The notes beneath the pieces were generated by a model. It made no database searches. It was not told where the DNA came from and saw only the letters and a program-made list of their open reading frames with translations. 39,939 nt of DNA, taken from positions 78,004 through 117,942 of the forward strand of contig DHRK01000069.1 in assembly GCA_002410325.1 (NCBI GenBank). Direction: 5' to 3'. Position 1 is the stretch's first letter. The number at the start of each line of letters is the position of its first letter. Both the position numbers and the translations under genes were made by a program. Positions 14,286 to 22,272 of this stretch are shown in pieces. Source of the DNA: Syntrophomonas sp. UBA5314. Lineage in GTDB: Bacteria > Bacillota > Syntrophomonadia > Syntrophomonadales > Syntrophomonadaceae.

Positions 14286-14552
14286 ATGGCCAAAACCATC
14301 AACGTAACGATACGTCTGGACCGGGAGGTGAAAGAAAATGCCGAAAAGCTTTTTAATGATTTTGGCATGAATTTATCTACGGCATTCAACATCTTTGCTC
14401 GTCAAGCTTTACGTCAGGGAAAAATACCCTTTGAGATTTACGATCCCTTTTACAGCGAGAAAAATCAGGCAGAGTTAAGCCGCCGCATCGCCGATATTGA
14501 GGCCGGTAAAAATTGTGCGGTTCACGAGATGATAGAGGCGACCGATGAATAA
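14286..14552 (+). CDS. RelB/DinJ-family antitoxin
   Basis: This 88-residue protein begins with the ribbon-helix-helix of RelB/DinJ antitoxins (about 1-45): KTINVTIRLDREVKENAEKL, then FNDFGMNLSTAFNIFARQAL. A flexible acidic C-terminus normally wraps around and neutralises the toxin. ATG 14286 is chosen because it follows GGAGGTGA; an ATG at 14271 lies upstream of that site. The stop overlaps the toxin start by 8 bp, giving coupled translation. With the operator at 14211-14242, this is a type II autoregulated module. Confidence 0.92.
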   Translation: MAKTINVTIRLDREVKENAEKLFNDFGMNLSTAFNIFARQALRQGKIPFEIYDPFYSEKNQAELSRRIADIEAGKNCAVHEMIEATDE

Positions 14553-14805
14553 GGTCTGGCATGACAGAGCATGGGGAGAATATTTATACTGGCAGACACA
14601 GGATAAGAAAACATTAAGGCGTATCAATAACCTTATTAAAGATATTGAGCGCAATCCTTTTGCCGGCATAGGGAAACCTGAACCGCTTACCGGGGATAAA
14701 CAGGGATATTGGAGCAGACGGATTGATGAAGTAAACCGCATTGTGTATAGAGTGGGAAACGATCAACTTATCATTGTTCAATGCGGCGGACATTACGATG
14801 ATTAA
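14545..14805 (+). CDS. yoeB: YoeB/Txe-family mRNA endonuclease toxin
   Basis: This 86-residue protein matches YoeB in length and in every catalytic position: Glu46 (GKPEPL), Arg65 (EVNRIVYRV), His83 and Tyr84 (CGGHYDD). YoeB is a ribosome-dependent RNase that cuts mRNA in the A site and halts translation until it is bound by its antitoxin. All active-site residues are intact, so the toxin should be functional. E. coli YoeB pairs with YefM, whereas here it is linked to a RelB/DinJ-type antitoxin, a mixed pairing that is seen in other genomes. Confidence 0.92.
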   Translation: MNKVWHDRAWGEYLYWQTQDKKTLRRINNLIKDIERNPFAGIGKPEPLTGDKQGYWSRRIDEVNRIVYRVGNDQLIIVQCGGHYDD

Positions 14806-14932
14806 AAGATGTAATCTCCCAAAACAACTTTGCGCGAATAAGATGAATAGTTGTTCATACAGCCAGAGAAAAGGTAACGCTGTGCCCCTACGCTGTTCCT
14901 TGTGCCTAACCAAGCAAGCTCGGGGCAAAACG

Positions 14933-14976
14933 GCATGGGACTTTCTCACCCACTCCCGTGAGTTCTCACCCCATGC
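14933..14976. other. nested palindromic structure of unknown function
   Basis: GCATGGG (14933-14939) and CCCATGC (14970-14976) form a perfect 7-bp outer stem. Inside are GTGAG/CTCAC arms and a repeated CTCACCC motif. No open frame explains it. It may be a small RNA fold or a repeat remnant near the tRNA gene. Confidence 0.35.
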
Positions 14977-14997
14977 ATACTTATATCAAAAAACAAA

Positions 14998-15020
14998 AAT
15001 ACCACCGCAAGGGTGATATT
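14998..15020 (-). terminator. intrinsic terminator of the tRNA-Leu gene
   Basis: On the minus strand AATATCACC and GGTGGTATT form a 9-bp stem (one G-T pair) with a 5-base loop, followed by TTTGTTTTTT. It lies 13 bases after the encoded CCA end of the tRNA. Confidence 0.8.
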
Positions 15021-15033
15021 TTCAGACAAATTA

Positions 15034-15120
15034 TGGTGCGGTAGAAAGGACTTGAACCTTCACCTGCTTGCACAGACATGGACCTGAACCATGCGCGTCT
15101 GCCAATTCCGCCACTACCGC
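15034..15120 (-). tRNA. tRNA-Leu, anticodon CAG
   Basis: On the minus strand the 87-nt sequence has a perfect 7-bp acceptor stem (GCGGTAG / CTACCGC) and an encoded CCA. The D arm contains TGGCGGAATTGGCAGACGCG, typical of tRNA-Leu. The anticodon stem CATGG/CCATG encloses the loop TTCAGGT, giving anticodon CAG, which decodes CUG. The long variable arm and the GGTTCAAGTCC T-loop are present. It is a single tRNA gene with its own promoter and terminator. Confidence 0.95.
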
Positions 15121-15145
15121 ATGCTGGTTTACATCAGCAATTGAA

Positions 15146-15175
15146 ATTATAGTATAAGCCACTCCGGCTTGTCAA
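15146..15175 (-). promoter_or_regulatory. sigma-A promoter of tRNA-Leu
   Basis: On the minus strand TTGACA (15175-15170), an 18-bp spacer and TATAAT (15151-15146) match consensus perfectly, 26 bp before the tRNA 5' end. Confidence 0.85.
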
Positions 15176-15389
15176 GATAATCATCCCCTTAAATCCTATC
15201 TATGAATATCCGCTTATTGATATCTGCATCCTGGGCCCGGAGACTATATTTACTTCGGACAAATCCGTCAGTTGCACGAGCAGTCGGAAACAAGAAAGAT
15301 GAAAACCCTATTTTGCCGAAAAGAGGTTAAGCCGCCGGGATTTCTTCCGATATTATAAGTAATGGATCAGAAAGGATGCGGTAGACCTA

Positions 15390-16898
15390 ATGCTGGGAGC
15401 AATGGTGGCTGATCTGGAATCCCTCTACATTCTTAGCCCCGATGATATAATCCGTTTCAGGAATTATATAGCGGAAAAGTATCTCTTCCAAAATGCGGCC
15501 AGTCGGGCCAAAACCCTGGCCAATGCCGTCCATCGCGTTATCGATAAGGAACTTCAGGCCTTTTCTGACTTGTTTAAAGGCCCCCTCCGTACGGCTGTAC
15601 TCGATTTAGCCGTAAGCAGAGGCGTCTTTCAGGTCAGGGGCGATGACATCTTCTATACGGCTTTGGGTTTGGCCGGTTTTGCCAAAGACGCTCTCCTGGC
15701 ATTATCCGCCTGGATAAAGACCCGTTTGGGCAGAATAGTATCCATTACCGCCCTGCAGCAAATGGCTTTGCAGCTTCGTCAACGGGCATTTAGCAACCTC
15801 TCTAAACCAGTCCGGCCGGCAGATTTGGATGCATGCCAAGCATCGTCAGACCCGTTGTGGTATAGCCCTGCGGCGGTGCTGACCGGGTTGCCGGAAAACG
15901 CGGACGTGAAAAGAGCGTTTTCCAACCTGTCCGGCTTGAGGATCCCGGCGCCCTTTGGAGGGCTCTTCCTTCTTGACTATATAAAACAACTGCCCCCAAA
16001 AGCGGCCCGGATAGAATGGCCACCTTTAAAGCAATACCTTGAAAACGCCTGGTCCAATACCTTGAGCCTTCTCCAAAAAGGCCTGCGGCGTTTTGTTTTG
16101 CCCGCTGCCACGGCCTCGGTTTTGTGCCTAGCCGCAGGTTTAAGCATGGCCAGCTTGAGCAGCGGCACCGCAGCCGGGCAAGCAACAGCATCTAGCAATC
16201 AGGTCCAGAGCATTAAGGCCAGTCCGGTTATACCTTACGAAAATAGTCAAACTGCAAGCGCTCCGGTTTGGAACGAGCTTACAACCAGGGCTCCAGAAAA
16301 AGCACCGGTTAAGCCAGCCACCCCTAATACCGCCAGGCAGGACGAATCTTCCGCCCAGCCCAAGCCCAGGAATTCAACTCCGGTCCGCCAAACTGCTCCG
16401 CCGGCAGCGCCCCCCCAAAGCGTTTCGAATCAATCTACCCAGACCAAAAACGCTGCCGTCAACCAAAATCTGGCTAGATTATTAGCTTACCATAGTGTTG
16501 ATCAAAAGAAGCTAAGAGCCTATCTGAAGGCCAAGGATTCTTTGCTCGCCAGTGAACCCTATTTCTCTTCCATCATATCGGTAAGCCGCCAGCACAACCT
16601 CAATCCGCTACTGCTATTTGCCATTGCCGGGCAGGAGCAGGCCCTGGTTCCCAGGGGAAGCAGCGACGCTGCACTTATCGCCAACAACCCGTTTAATGTA
16701 TATGGCAGCTGGCTTGAATACAACACTTCTATAAACGACTCGGCCAATATTGCCGCCAACACCATCGTTGCACTGAGCAAAGGCCGCCCGGCCAATGCCG
16801 ATCCCCTGGCCTGGATCAACCGGAAGTACGCCAGTGATCCCAATTGGTATAAAGGGGTGGGGAGCTTTTTGCAGGAATTGGAGAGAGTGGTTAAATAG
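15390..16898 (+). CDS. membrane protein with C-terminal glucosaminidase-like domain
   Basis: This 502-residue protein has three parts. The N-terminal 230 residues are soluble, helical and unrecognised. One membrane helix follows at about 238-262 (VLPAATASVLCLAAGLSMAS), then a Pro/Ala/Ser/Gln-rich linker (about 265-360). The C-terminal domain at about 385-502 resembles the Glucosaminidase/FlgJ muramidase family (LLLFAIAGQEQALVPRG, NNPFNVYGSW, QELERVV). The linker and C-terminal domain would face the wall, with the N-terminal part in the cytoplasm. ATG 15390 is the first in-frame start; a weak AAAGGA lies 15 bases upstream, and ATG 15402 behind CTGGGAG is an alternative. Confidence 0.75.
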   Translation: MLGAMVADLESLYILSPDDIIRFRNYIAEKYLFQNAASRAKTLANAVHRVIDKELQAFSDLFKGPLRTAVLDLAVSRGVFQVRGDDIFYTALGLAGFAKDALLALSAWIKTRLGRIVSITALQQMALQLRQRAFSNLSKPVRPADLDACQASSDPLWYSPAAVLTGLPENADVKRAFSNLSGLRIPAPFGGLFLLDYIKQLPPKAARIEWPPLKQYLENAWSNTLSLLQKGLRRFVLPAATASVLCLAAGLSMASLSSGTAAGQATASSNQVQSIKASPVIPYENSQTASAPVWNELTTRAPEKAPVKPATPNTARQDESSAQPKPRNSTPVRQTAPPAAPPQSVSNQSTQTKNAAVNQNLARLLAYHSVDQKKLRAYLKAKDSLLASEPYFSSIISVSRQHNLNPLLLFAIAGQEQALVPRGSSDAALIANNPFNVYGSWLEYNTSINDSANIAANTIVALSKGRPANADPLAWINRKYASDPNWYKGVGSFLQELERVVK

Positions 16899-17856
16899 AA
16901 AGCTCTGGGGGCTTTATCCAATATTTTCCCTGCCAGGTGTTTTTCTCTGCCAGCCGGCGATCGATCAGGTTCAGAACTTCCCATTTGTTGATGCTCCATT
17001 GCGGTTCCAGCAATGTGTGACGGGGGCTGTCCCCGGTCAAGCGATGGATTACCATATCAGCAGGCAGGATCTCCAGTATGTCTACCACCATTTCTACATA
17101 TTCATCCCTGCTTAAAATATCAAACGGCCTTTGTTGATAGAGACAGCCCAGCGGAGTGTCTTTCATAACGTGCAAAAGGTGCAGCTTGATCCCATCCAGG
17201 GGCAGCCCGGCCACCTTAAGAGCACTGGCCATCATATCATCCCGGCTTTCCCCGGGCAGGCCCAGGATCAAATGAGCGCAGCACTCAATGTCCCGATCCT
17301 TCAAGCGGCTTAGCGCATCCAGGAAGTCGTCAAAGCTGTATCCCAGGTTAAAGCGCCCGGCACTCTTGGGGTGAATACTCTGCAAGCCCAATTCCACCCA
17401 GAGATAGCGCTTTTGCATCACCTCTTGCAAAACGTCCAATACTTCTTCCCCAAGACAATCCGGCCGGGTGGCGATGGCCAGGCCCACAACCCCCTCCAGG
17501 TTCAATGCCTGACCATAGATACCGCGCAGGACGGCCGGTGATGCGTAGGTATTGGTAAATGCCTGAAAGTAAGCAATGTACTCTGCCTGAGGCCACTTCT
17601 TGTGCATAAAGGCCTTTACTTCAGCAAACTGTTCCTCCAGGCTGCTTCCCCGCCGCCCCGCAAAATCTCCGGATCCTCTGGCGCTGCAAAAAAGGCAGCC
17701 CGTGTTTGAGAGGGTTCCGTCGCGGTTGGGGCAGCTAAAGCCCGCATCCAGGCAAACCTTGAACACTTTTTGCCCGAATTTCCGGCGCAAAAAGTAGTTC
17801 AGGCTTTGATAGCGCTTGTCACCCCACAAGTTTGGAGTTCTTTCGTCTCCCGCCAT
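16891..17856 (-). CDS. TIGR01212-family radical SAM protein (YhcC-like)
   Basis: This 321-residue radical SAM enzyme has its iron-sulfur cluster cysteines in the family-specific spacing (SCPNRDGTLSNTGCLFC at about 41-57). It also has the YIAYFQAFTNTYAS segment and the VELGLQSIHP motif. The reaction of the YhcC/TIGR01212 group is not established as far as I know. It starts at ATG 17856 behind AGGAGGGGG. Its end overlaps the end of the upstream plus-strand gene by 8 bp, and the two are convergent. Confidence 0.88.
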   Translation of the reverse strand: MAGDERTPNLWGDKRYQSLNYFLRRKFGQKVFKVCLDAGFSCPNRDGTLSNTGCLFCSARGSGDFAGRRGSSLEEQFAEVKAFMHKKWPQAEYIAYFQAFTNTYASPAVLRGIYGQALNLEGVVGLAIATRPDCLGEEVLDVLQEVMQKRYLWVELGLQSIHPKSAGRFNLGYSFDDFLDALSRLKDRDIECCAHLILGLPGESRDDMMASALKVAGLPLDGIKLHLLHVMKDTPLGCLYQQRPFDILSRDEYVEMVVDILEILPADMVIHRLTGDSPRHTLLEPQWSINKWEVLNLIDRRLAEKNTWQGKYWIKPPELSI

Positions 17857-17977
17857 CGAGTCCCCCTCCTAAAAATATGATATAATTCTTGCAAAACTAT
17901 CTCGCTACTATGATTATTGAACAGAATGAGTCAGGGGGCGGTTCTTCAACTCATTCTACATCCCGGGAGGAAGTCGG

Positions 17978-18508
17978 ATGCAAGCGAAATATAAAAAGGA
18001 ATACCTTATTATCATTCTTATTTTTATGGCATTGTTTGTTGTAGGGCTCTACAGTTCCCTGCATGACCGGCCCGAGTATAGTAAACAGGCCGGTCCCGCC
18101 ATAGTCTTGCCCCCCGAGGATTTTACGGTTCAGACCGGTGCGGGGGCCATCACTCCAGGGCGCAGCACTTTCCAGGAAGTGACTGCCTTATTTCCCCGTG
18201 GAAATACCCTGGGCATGAGCACCGTCTATCGTCCAACCGGCCAGCCTTTCTTTTTTGAATTTTCAAAAAAGGAGAATATACTTACGGTGGTCCAGATAGA
18301 AGAAAAAAGCCTGGCAACCGCGCGGGGCATCCATGTGGGAGACAGCCTGGAGAAAGTCATCGCCGCCTATGGAGAGAACTACTCCTCAACCAGCCTGGCC
18401 GGAGCCGGTCTGGTTGATATGAGCTATGGCCAGGCTGATAAGATCATTTTCAAAATAAACGACCAGGTGGTAACCAAAATAGTGGTGCAGCACCAGGTGC
18501 TTAAGTAG
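17978..18508 (+). CDS. hypothetical membrane-anchored protein
   Basis: This 176-residue protein has an N-terminal anchor helix at about residues 9-26 (LIIILIFMALFVVGLYSSL) and an extracytoplasmic domain of about 140 residues. The domain seems to contain two similar halves (GAITPGRSTFQEVTALF and RGIHVGDSLEKVIAAYG), a layout resembling BamE/SmpA-like beta-alpha folds, but this is only a visual likeness. It starts at ATG 17978 behind GGGAGGAAG. It is divergent from the radical SAM gene and convergent with ribH. No function is proposed. Confidence 0.7.
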   Translation: MQAKYKKEYLIIILIFMALFVVGLYSSLHDRPEYSKQAGPAIVLPPEDFTVQTGAGAITPGRSTFQEVTALFPRGNTLGMSTVYRPTGQPFFFEFSKKENILTVVQIEEKSLATARGIHVGDSLEKVIAAYGENYSSTSLAGAGLVDMSYGQADKIIFKINDQVVTKIVVQHQVLK

Positions 18509-18552
18509 TTCTCAGTTTTTTACGCTTTTTTCGGTTCTATCCTTCCCGGTCA

Positions 18553-19017
18553 TCAGAGTTCTTTGAACAGGTTCACCATTTCGATAGCTGTTACCGCCGC
18601 GTCAACGCCCTTGTTGCCGGCCTTGGTTCCAGCCCTTTCAATAGCCTGTTCTATAGTGTCGGCAGTGACCACTCCGTATACCACCGGAATCCCCGAATCA
18701 AGCCCTACATGGGCAATACCCTTGGTGACCTCGGCAGCCACGTACTCAAAGTGGGGCGTAGCCCCGCGTATTACGGCACCCAGACACACAACCGCATCGT
18801 AACCCTTCTTAGTCATCCGGGCCGCTGCCAGCGGCATTTCAAAAGCACCCGGCACCCAGGCGACTTCTATATCCGAGGGGCTTACCCCGTGACGGGTCAA
18901 GGCGTCAATGCAGCCGGACAGCAATTTGTTGGTAATAAACTCGTTAAACCGGGATACCGCTATGCCGATCTTTTGCCCGTCGCCAATAAGTTTTCCTTCA
19001 TAACTCTTTCCTACCAT
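18553..19017 (-). CDS. ribH: 6,7-dimethyl-8-ribityllumazine synthase
   Basis: This 154-residue protein joins 3,4-dihydroxy-2-butanone 4-phosphate to the ribitylamino-pyrimidine, the penultimate step of riboflavin synthesis. Motifs include FNEFIT near the N-terminus, WVPGAFEMPLAA (54-65), and CLGAVIRGATPHFEYV with the catalytic His89. Family members assemble as pentamers or 60-mer capsids. It starts at ATG 19017 behind AAGGAGG, 32 bp after ribBA. It is the last gene of the FMN-riboswitch-controlled operon. Confidence 0.97.
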   Translation of the reverse strand: MVGKSYEGKLIGDGQKIGIAVSRFNEFITNKLLSGCIDALTRHGVSPSDIEVAWVPGAFEMPLAAARMTKKGYDAVVCLGAVIRGATPHFEYVAAEVTKGIAHVGLDSGIPVVYGVVTADTIEQAIERAGTKAGNKGVDAAVTAIEMVNLFKEL

Positions 19018-19049
19018 TTACGTCTGCCTCCTTGATAATTATGATGCAA

Positions 19050-20246
19050 CTACAGGTTTACCAGCATATGCCCCATTTTTTCTTTTTTGGTCTGCAGGTA
19101 GCGCAGGTTTTCTTTTTGATGTTCCATTTCGATGGGAACCCGTGCAACCACTTCCAGGCCATATCCCTCCAGACCTTTAATCTTCTTGGGATTGTTGGTC
19201 ATCAGCCTCATCTTGCGAGCACCCAGGTCAACCAGGATTTGCGCCCCGATTCCATAGTCGCGCAGATCGGCCGGAAACCCTAATTCCAGGTTGGCTTCCA
19301 CCGTGTCCCGCCCGTTGTCTTGCAGATGGTAGGCGCGAATCTTATTAGTCAGCCCGATACCCCTTCCCTCCTGGCGCATATACAGTAGAATCCCTTTGCC
19401 TTCCTGCTCGATCATGGTCAAAGCAGCCGCCAGCTGGTCTCCGCAGTCGCAGCGCCGGGAGCCAAATACATCACCGGTCAGGCATTCCGAATGCACCCGG
19501 ACCAGGATCGGTTCATCAGGCTCCCACTGGCCTTTTACCAGGGCCAGGTGCCCCTTGCCGTCCAGCATGGATTCATAAGCTACCGCCGTAAAATCGCCAT
19601 ATTGGGTCGGCAGCTGGGCGTCCGACACCCTGGTAACCAGTTTTTCCTTGCGCCTCCGGTACTCGATGAGATCCGCTATAGACACGATCTTTAAGCCATG
19701 CTGCTGCGCGAAATGATAGAGCTCGGGCAGGCGGGCCATGGTTCCGTCAGCATTCATTACTTCACAGATCACCGCTGCCGGGTAGAGTCCGGCCAGGCGA
19801 GCCAGGTCGATAGAACCCTCGGTGTGCCCGGTCCGGCGCAAAACACCGCCCGGCCGGTAGCGCAGCGGAAATATATGCCCTGGTTTACGGAAATCAGAGG
19901 GCAGAGCCGTGTCAGAGATCAAGGCCTTGATGGTTTCCGCCCTCTCAAATGCCGATATTCCGGTAGCGGTAGTCCGGTAATCGACCGAAACCGTGAATGC
20001 GGTCTGGTGATTGTCGGTGTTTTCCGTAACCATAGCCTGAATTTCCAATTCATCCAGGCGCTCGCCCAGCATGGGCATGCAGATCAGGCCCCGGGCGTGC
20101 ATAGCCATAAAATTAACTATTTCGGGAGTGGCCTTTTCCGCGGCGATAATGACGTCGCCCTCATTTTCCCGATCTTCGTCGTCCACAACGATGATCATTT
20201 TCCCTTCCCGGACATCCGCGATCGCTTCTTCAATCGTGTTCAGCAT
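19050..20246 (-). CDS. ribBA: bifunctional DHBP synthase / GTP cyclohydrolase II
   Basis: This 398-residue fusion enzyme makes both branch precursors of riboflavin. Residues 1-200 are 3,4-dihydroxy-2-butanone 4-phosphate synthase (DDEDRENEGD at 22-31, RTGHTEGSIDLARLAG at 138-153). Residues 205-398 are GTP cyclohydrolase II, with zinc ligands Cys255, Cys266 and Cys268 (SECLTGDVFGSRRCDCGD) and RQEGRGIGLTNKI. Both sets of motifs are complete. It starts at ATG 20246 behind AAGGAGG, 13 bp after ribE. Confidence 0.97.
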   Translation of the reverse strand: MLNTIEEAIADVREGKMIIVVDDEDRENEGDVIIAAEKATPEIVNFMAMHARGLICMPMLGERLDELEIQAMVTENTDNHQTAFTVSVDYRTTATGISAFERAETIKALISDTALPSDFRKPGHIFPLRYRPGGVLRRTGHTEGSIDLARLAGLYPAAVICEVMNADGTMARLPELYHFAQQHGLKIVSIADLIEYRRRKEKLVTRVSDAQLPTQYGDFTAVAYESMLDGKGHLALVKGQWEPDEPILVRVHSECLTGDVFGSRRCDCGDQLAAALTMIEQEGKGILLYMRQEGRGIGLTNKIRAYHLQDNGRDTVEANLELGFPADLRDYGIGAQILVDLGARKMRLMTNNPKKIKGLEGYGLEVVARVPIEMEHQKENLRYLQTKKEKMGHMLVNL

Positions 20247-20259
20247 TCGTCCAACCTCC

Positions 20260-20907
20260 TTATAAAAAGCCGTTTTCGGCCAGGAAACTCAAATTTAACG
20301 GTGATTTTTCTTGGGCCAGGCCGGGAGTCAACAGCCGCTCCACATAGCGCCCGATGATATCGCTTTCCAGGTTTACCGAATCCCCGGAGTGCTTGGATCC
20401 TAAAACGGTTTGGTGCGCGGTATGGGGAATAAGCGAAACCGTAAAACTGTCCTCAAAAACGTCAACCACGGTAAGGCTGACCCCATCAATAGCTATGGAG
20501 CCCTTGGGCACCGCATATTTTAACAGGGCGGCGGGAGCGCCTACACGCAGGATGACGGCTATATCCAGGCGTTCCTTTTGCACAATGCGGCCCACTGCGT
20601 CTACATGACCCTGCACCAGGTGGCCTCCCAGCCGGTCGCTCAAGCGCAAAGCCCGTTCCAGGTTGACCGGGTCGCCCGGTTTAAGGCTGCCTATGGTTGT
20701 TTTGCCAGCCGTTTCCGGCATTACATCGGCCGCAAAGCTGCGGGAACCGAATTCCACAACCGTCAGGCATACTCCGTTTACAGCTATGCTGTCGCCCAGT
20801 TTGACATCGCTTAAAACCCGGACCGCTTCAACCCCGATTCTATAGGACTGGCTCCCCGGTTCCAGCTTGATAACTCGGCCTATTTCTTCAACGATTCCTG
20901 TAAACAT
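20260..20907 (-). CDS. ribE: riboflavin synthase alpha subunit
   Basis: This 215-residue protein dismutates two lumazine molecules to riboflavin. It starts with the classic MFTGIVEEIGRV and carries two lumazine-binding repeats (about 1-95 and 96-200). The first contains GDSIAVNGVCLTVVEFG and the second GSIAIDGVSLTVVDVF. It lies 6 bp after ribD in the same operon. Length and motifs are normal. Confidence 0.97.
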   Translation of the reverse strand: MFTGIVEEIGRVIKLEPGSQSYRIGVEAVRVLSDVKLGDSIAVNGVCLTVVEFGSRSFAADVMPETAGKTTIGSLKPGDPVNLERALRLSDRLGGHLVQGHVDAVGRIVQKERLDIAVILRVGAPAALLKYAVPKGSIAIDGVSLTVVDVFEDSFTVSLIPHTAHQTVLGSKHSGDSVNLESDIIGRYVERLLTPGLAQEKSPLNLSFLAENGFL

Positions 20908-20913
20908 TTTGGC

Positions 20914-22020
20914 TCACCATCCCGTATAGGCGGTTAATATAAAGTCCGGCCCCAGCTTTTCCATCTGCACATCATCCAGCCGCAGGGCTTCACTCATCAG
21001 CTGCCGCCCCGGTCCTGCCACCGGACCGGGAGCCGTTTTTCCGCCAATAATTTTAGGAGCTATCACCCAGATCAATTTATCCACCAGGCGTTTTTCCAAC
21101 ATGGCCGCATTGATCTCGGCTCCACCCTCCAGGAGCAGGCTGCATATCCCTCTCTGGCCCAGTTCTTTAAGCACCAGGTCCAGATCCAAAACCGGCCCCT
21201 CACCTTCCAGGGAGAAAACCTCAACGCCCCGTTCTTCCAATATCTTAGCCTTTTCGGGCTCCCCGGTCCGGTTGGCAAAAACCAGGGTACCCTGCTCCCG
21301 GCTGCTCGCAACGATTTTGCTGTCCAGGGGAAGCTGTAAACCCGGATCCAGGATAACCCGTAGCGGGTCGCGGCGCTCTTCGATATTCAGCCGGGTATTG
21401 AGCTGAGGGTCGTCGGCCAGTACCGTACCGATCCCGACCATAATAGCGTCATGGAGATTGCGCAGCCGGTGCACGTATTCCCGGGCCGCTTCCGAACTTA
21501 TCCAGCGCGAATCCCCGGTATGGGTGGCGATTTTACCGTCCAGGGTCATAGCCGTCTTAAGAGTGACAAAGGGGCGGCCTTCCCTGATGTATTTAAAATA
21601 GAACTCGTTCAAACGCCGGGCCGGTTCCTGCAATATTCCGACTTCGGTGGATACTCCCGCTTTCTGCAGGCGGGCTATTCCCTGCCCGGCTACCAGCGGG
21701 TTGGGGTCCAGGATAGCTGCGACCACCCTGACCACGCCCTGGTTTATTACCGCCTCGCAACAGGGCGGGGTTCGCCCAAAATGACAACAGGGTTCCAGGG
21801 TTACATAAAGAGTGGCACCCCGGGCGTTCTCCCCGGCCTTTTGCAGGGCCATTACTTCTGCATGAGGGGTTCCCGCCTGGCGGTGATAGCCTTCCCCCAC
21901 TACTTGTCCGTCTTTAACCAGTACAGCTCCCACCGCCGGGTTGGGGCTGGTTCGCCCCCGGGCGCGGGCCGCCAGGTTCAACGCTCTCTGCATATAGTAT
22001 TCGTCAATGATCTGCTGCAT
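20914..22020 (-). CDS. ribD: bifunctional riboflavin biosynthesis deaminase/reductase
   Basis: This 368-residue enzyme deaminates and then reduces the pyrimidine product of GTP cyclohydrolase II. The N-terminal cytidine-deaminase-like domain (1-145) has zinc ligands His53 (HAE) and Cys78/Cys87 (EPCCHFGRTPPC). The C-terminal NADPH reductase domain (from about 147) has RPFVTLKTAMTLDGKIAT and LLLEGGAEINAAML. It is the first gene of the rib operon. The ATG at 22020 lies 22 bp after the riboswitch terminator hairpin, so readthrough directly controls it. Confidence 0.97.
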   Translation of the reverse strand: MQQIIDEYYMQRALNLAARARGRTSPNPAVGAVLVKDGQVVGEGYHRQAGTPHAEVMALQKAGENARGATLYVTLEPCCHFGRTPPCCEAVINQGVVRVVAAILDPNPLVAGQGIARLQKAGVSTEVGILQEPARRLNEFYFKYIREGRPFVTLKTAMTLDGKIATHTGDSRWISSEAAREYVHRLRNLHDAIMVGIGTVLADDPQLNTRLNIEERRDPLRVILDPGLQLPLDSKIVASSREQGTLVFANRTGEPEKAKILEERGVEVFSLEGEGPVLDLDLVLKELGQRGICSLLLEGGAEINAAMLEKRLVDKLIWVIAPKIIGGKTAPGPVAGPGRQLMSEALRLDDVQMEKLGPDFILTAYTGW

Positions 22021-22042
22021 TTAATATTGCCCCCAAATAAAA

Positions 22043-22061
22043 AACCCGACTTATTCGGGTT
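22043..22061 (-). terminator. riboswitch-controlled terminator of the rib operon
   Basis: On the minus strand AACCCGA and TCGGGTT form a 7-bp stem with loop ATAAG, followed by TTTTATTT. It sits between the FMN aptamer and ribD, the expected place for FMN-dependent transcription attenuation. Confidence 0.9.
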
Positions 22062-22105
22062 ATGGGGCATGGCTACTCAGGCCTGCGACAATGCACGCCG
22101 GAATA

Positions 22106-22218
22106 GACCTTCTTCTCCCATCCAGACTATACTGTCGGCCCCGGAATTTCACCGGCTCCTGCCTTGCGGCTCGCGGGCTGTGACCGCCGATAGGGAATTT
22201 CACCCATCCCCGAAGAAA
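22106..22218 (-). ncRNA. FMN riboswitch (RFN element)
   Basis: On the minus strand the conserved RFN blocks occur in order: GGGATGGGTGAAATTCCC, CGGCGGTCACAGCCCGCGA, GAGCCGGTGAAATTCCGGGG, CCGACAGTATAGTCTGGATG and GGAGAAG. The closing P1 stem pairs TTCTTC with GAAGAA. FMN binding is expected to favour the downstream terminator and shut off ribD-ribE-ribBA-ribH. A TTGACT at 22263-22258 could be the -35 of the operon promoter, but the -10 is unclear. Confidence 0.97.
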
Positions 22219-22272
22219 GCTGTTTTTTTCTATTAAGTTTGCATCTATGGTATCACGAGTCAACCCCGCCGG

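Noticed and set aside
15181..15389. Possible c-di-AMP (ydaO) riboswitch before the glucosaminidase-like gene
   Set aside because: A short ATCCGTCAG segment recalls the motif, but the other conserved blocks are missing.
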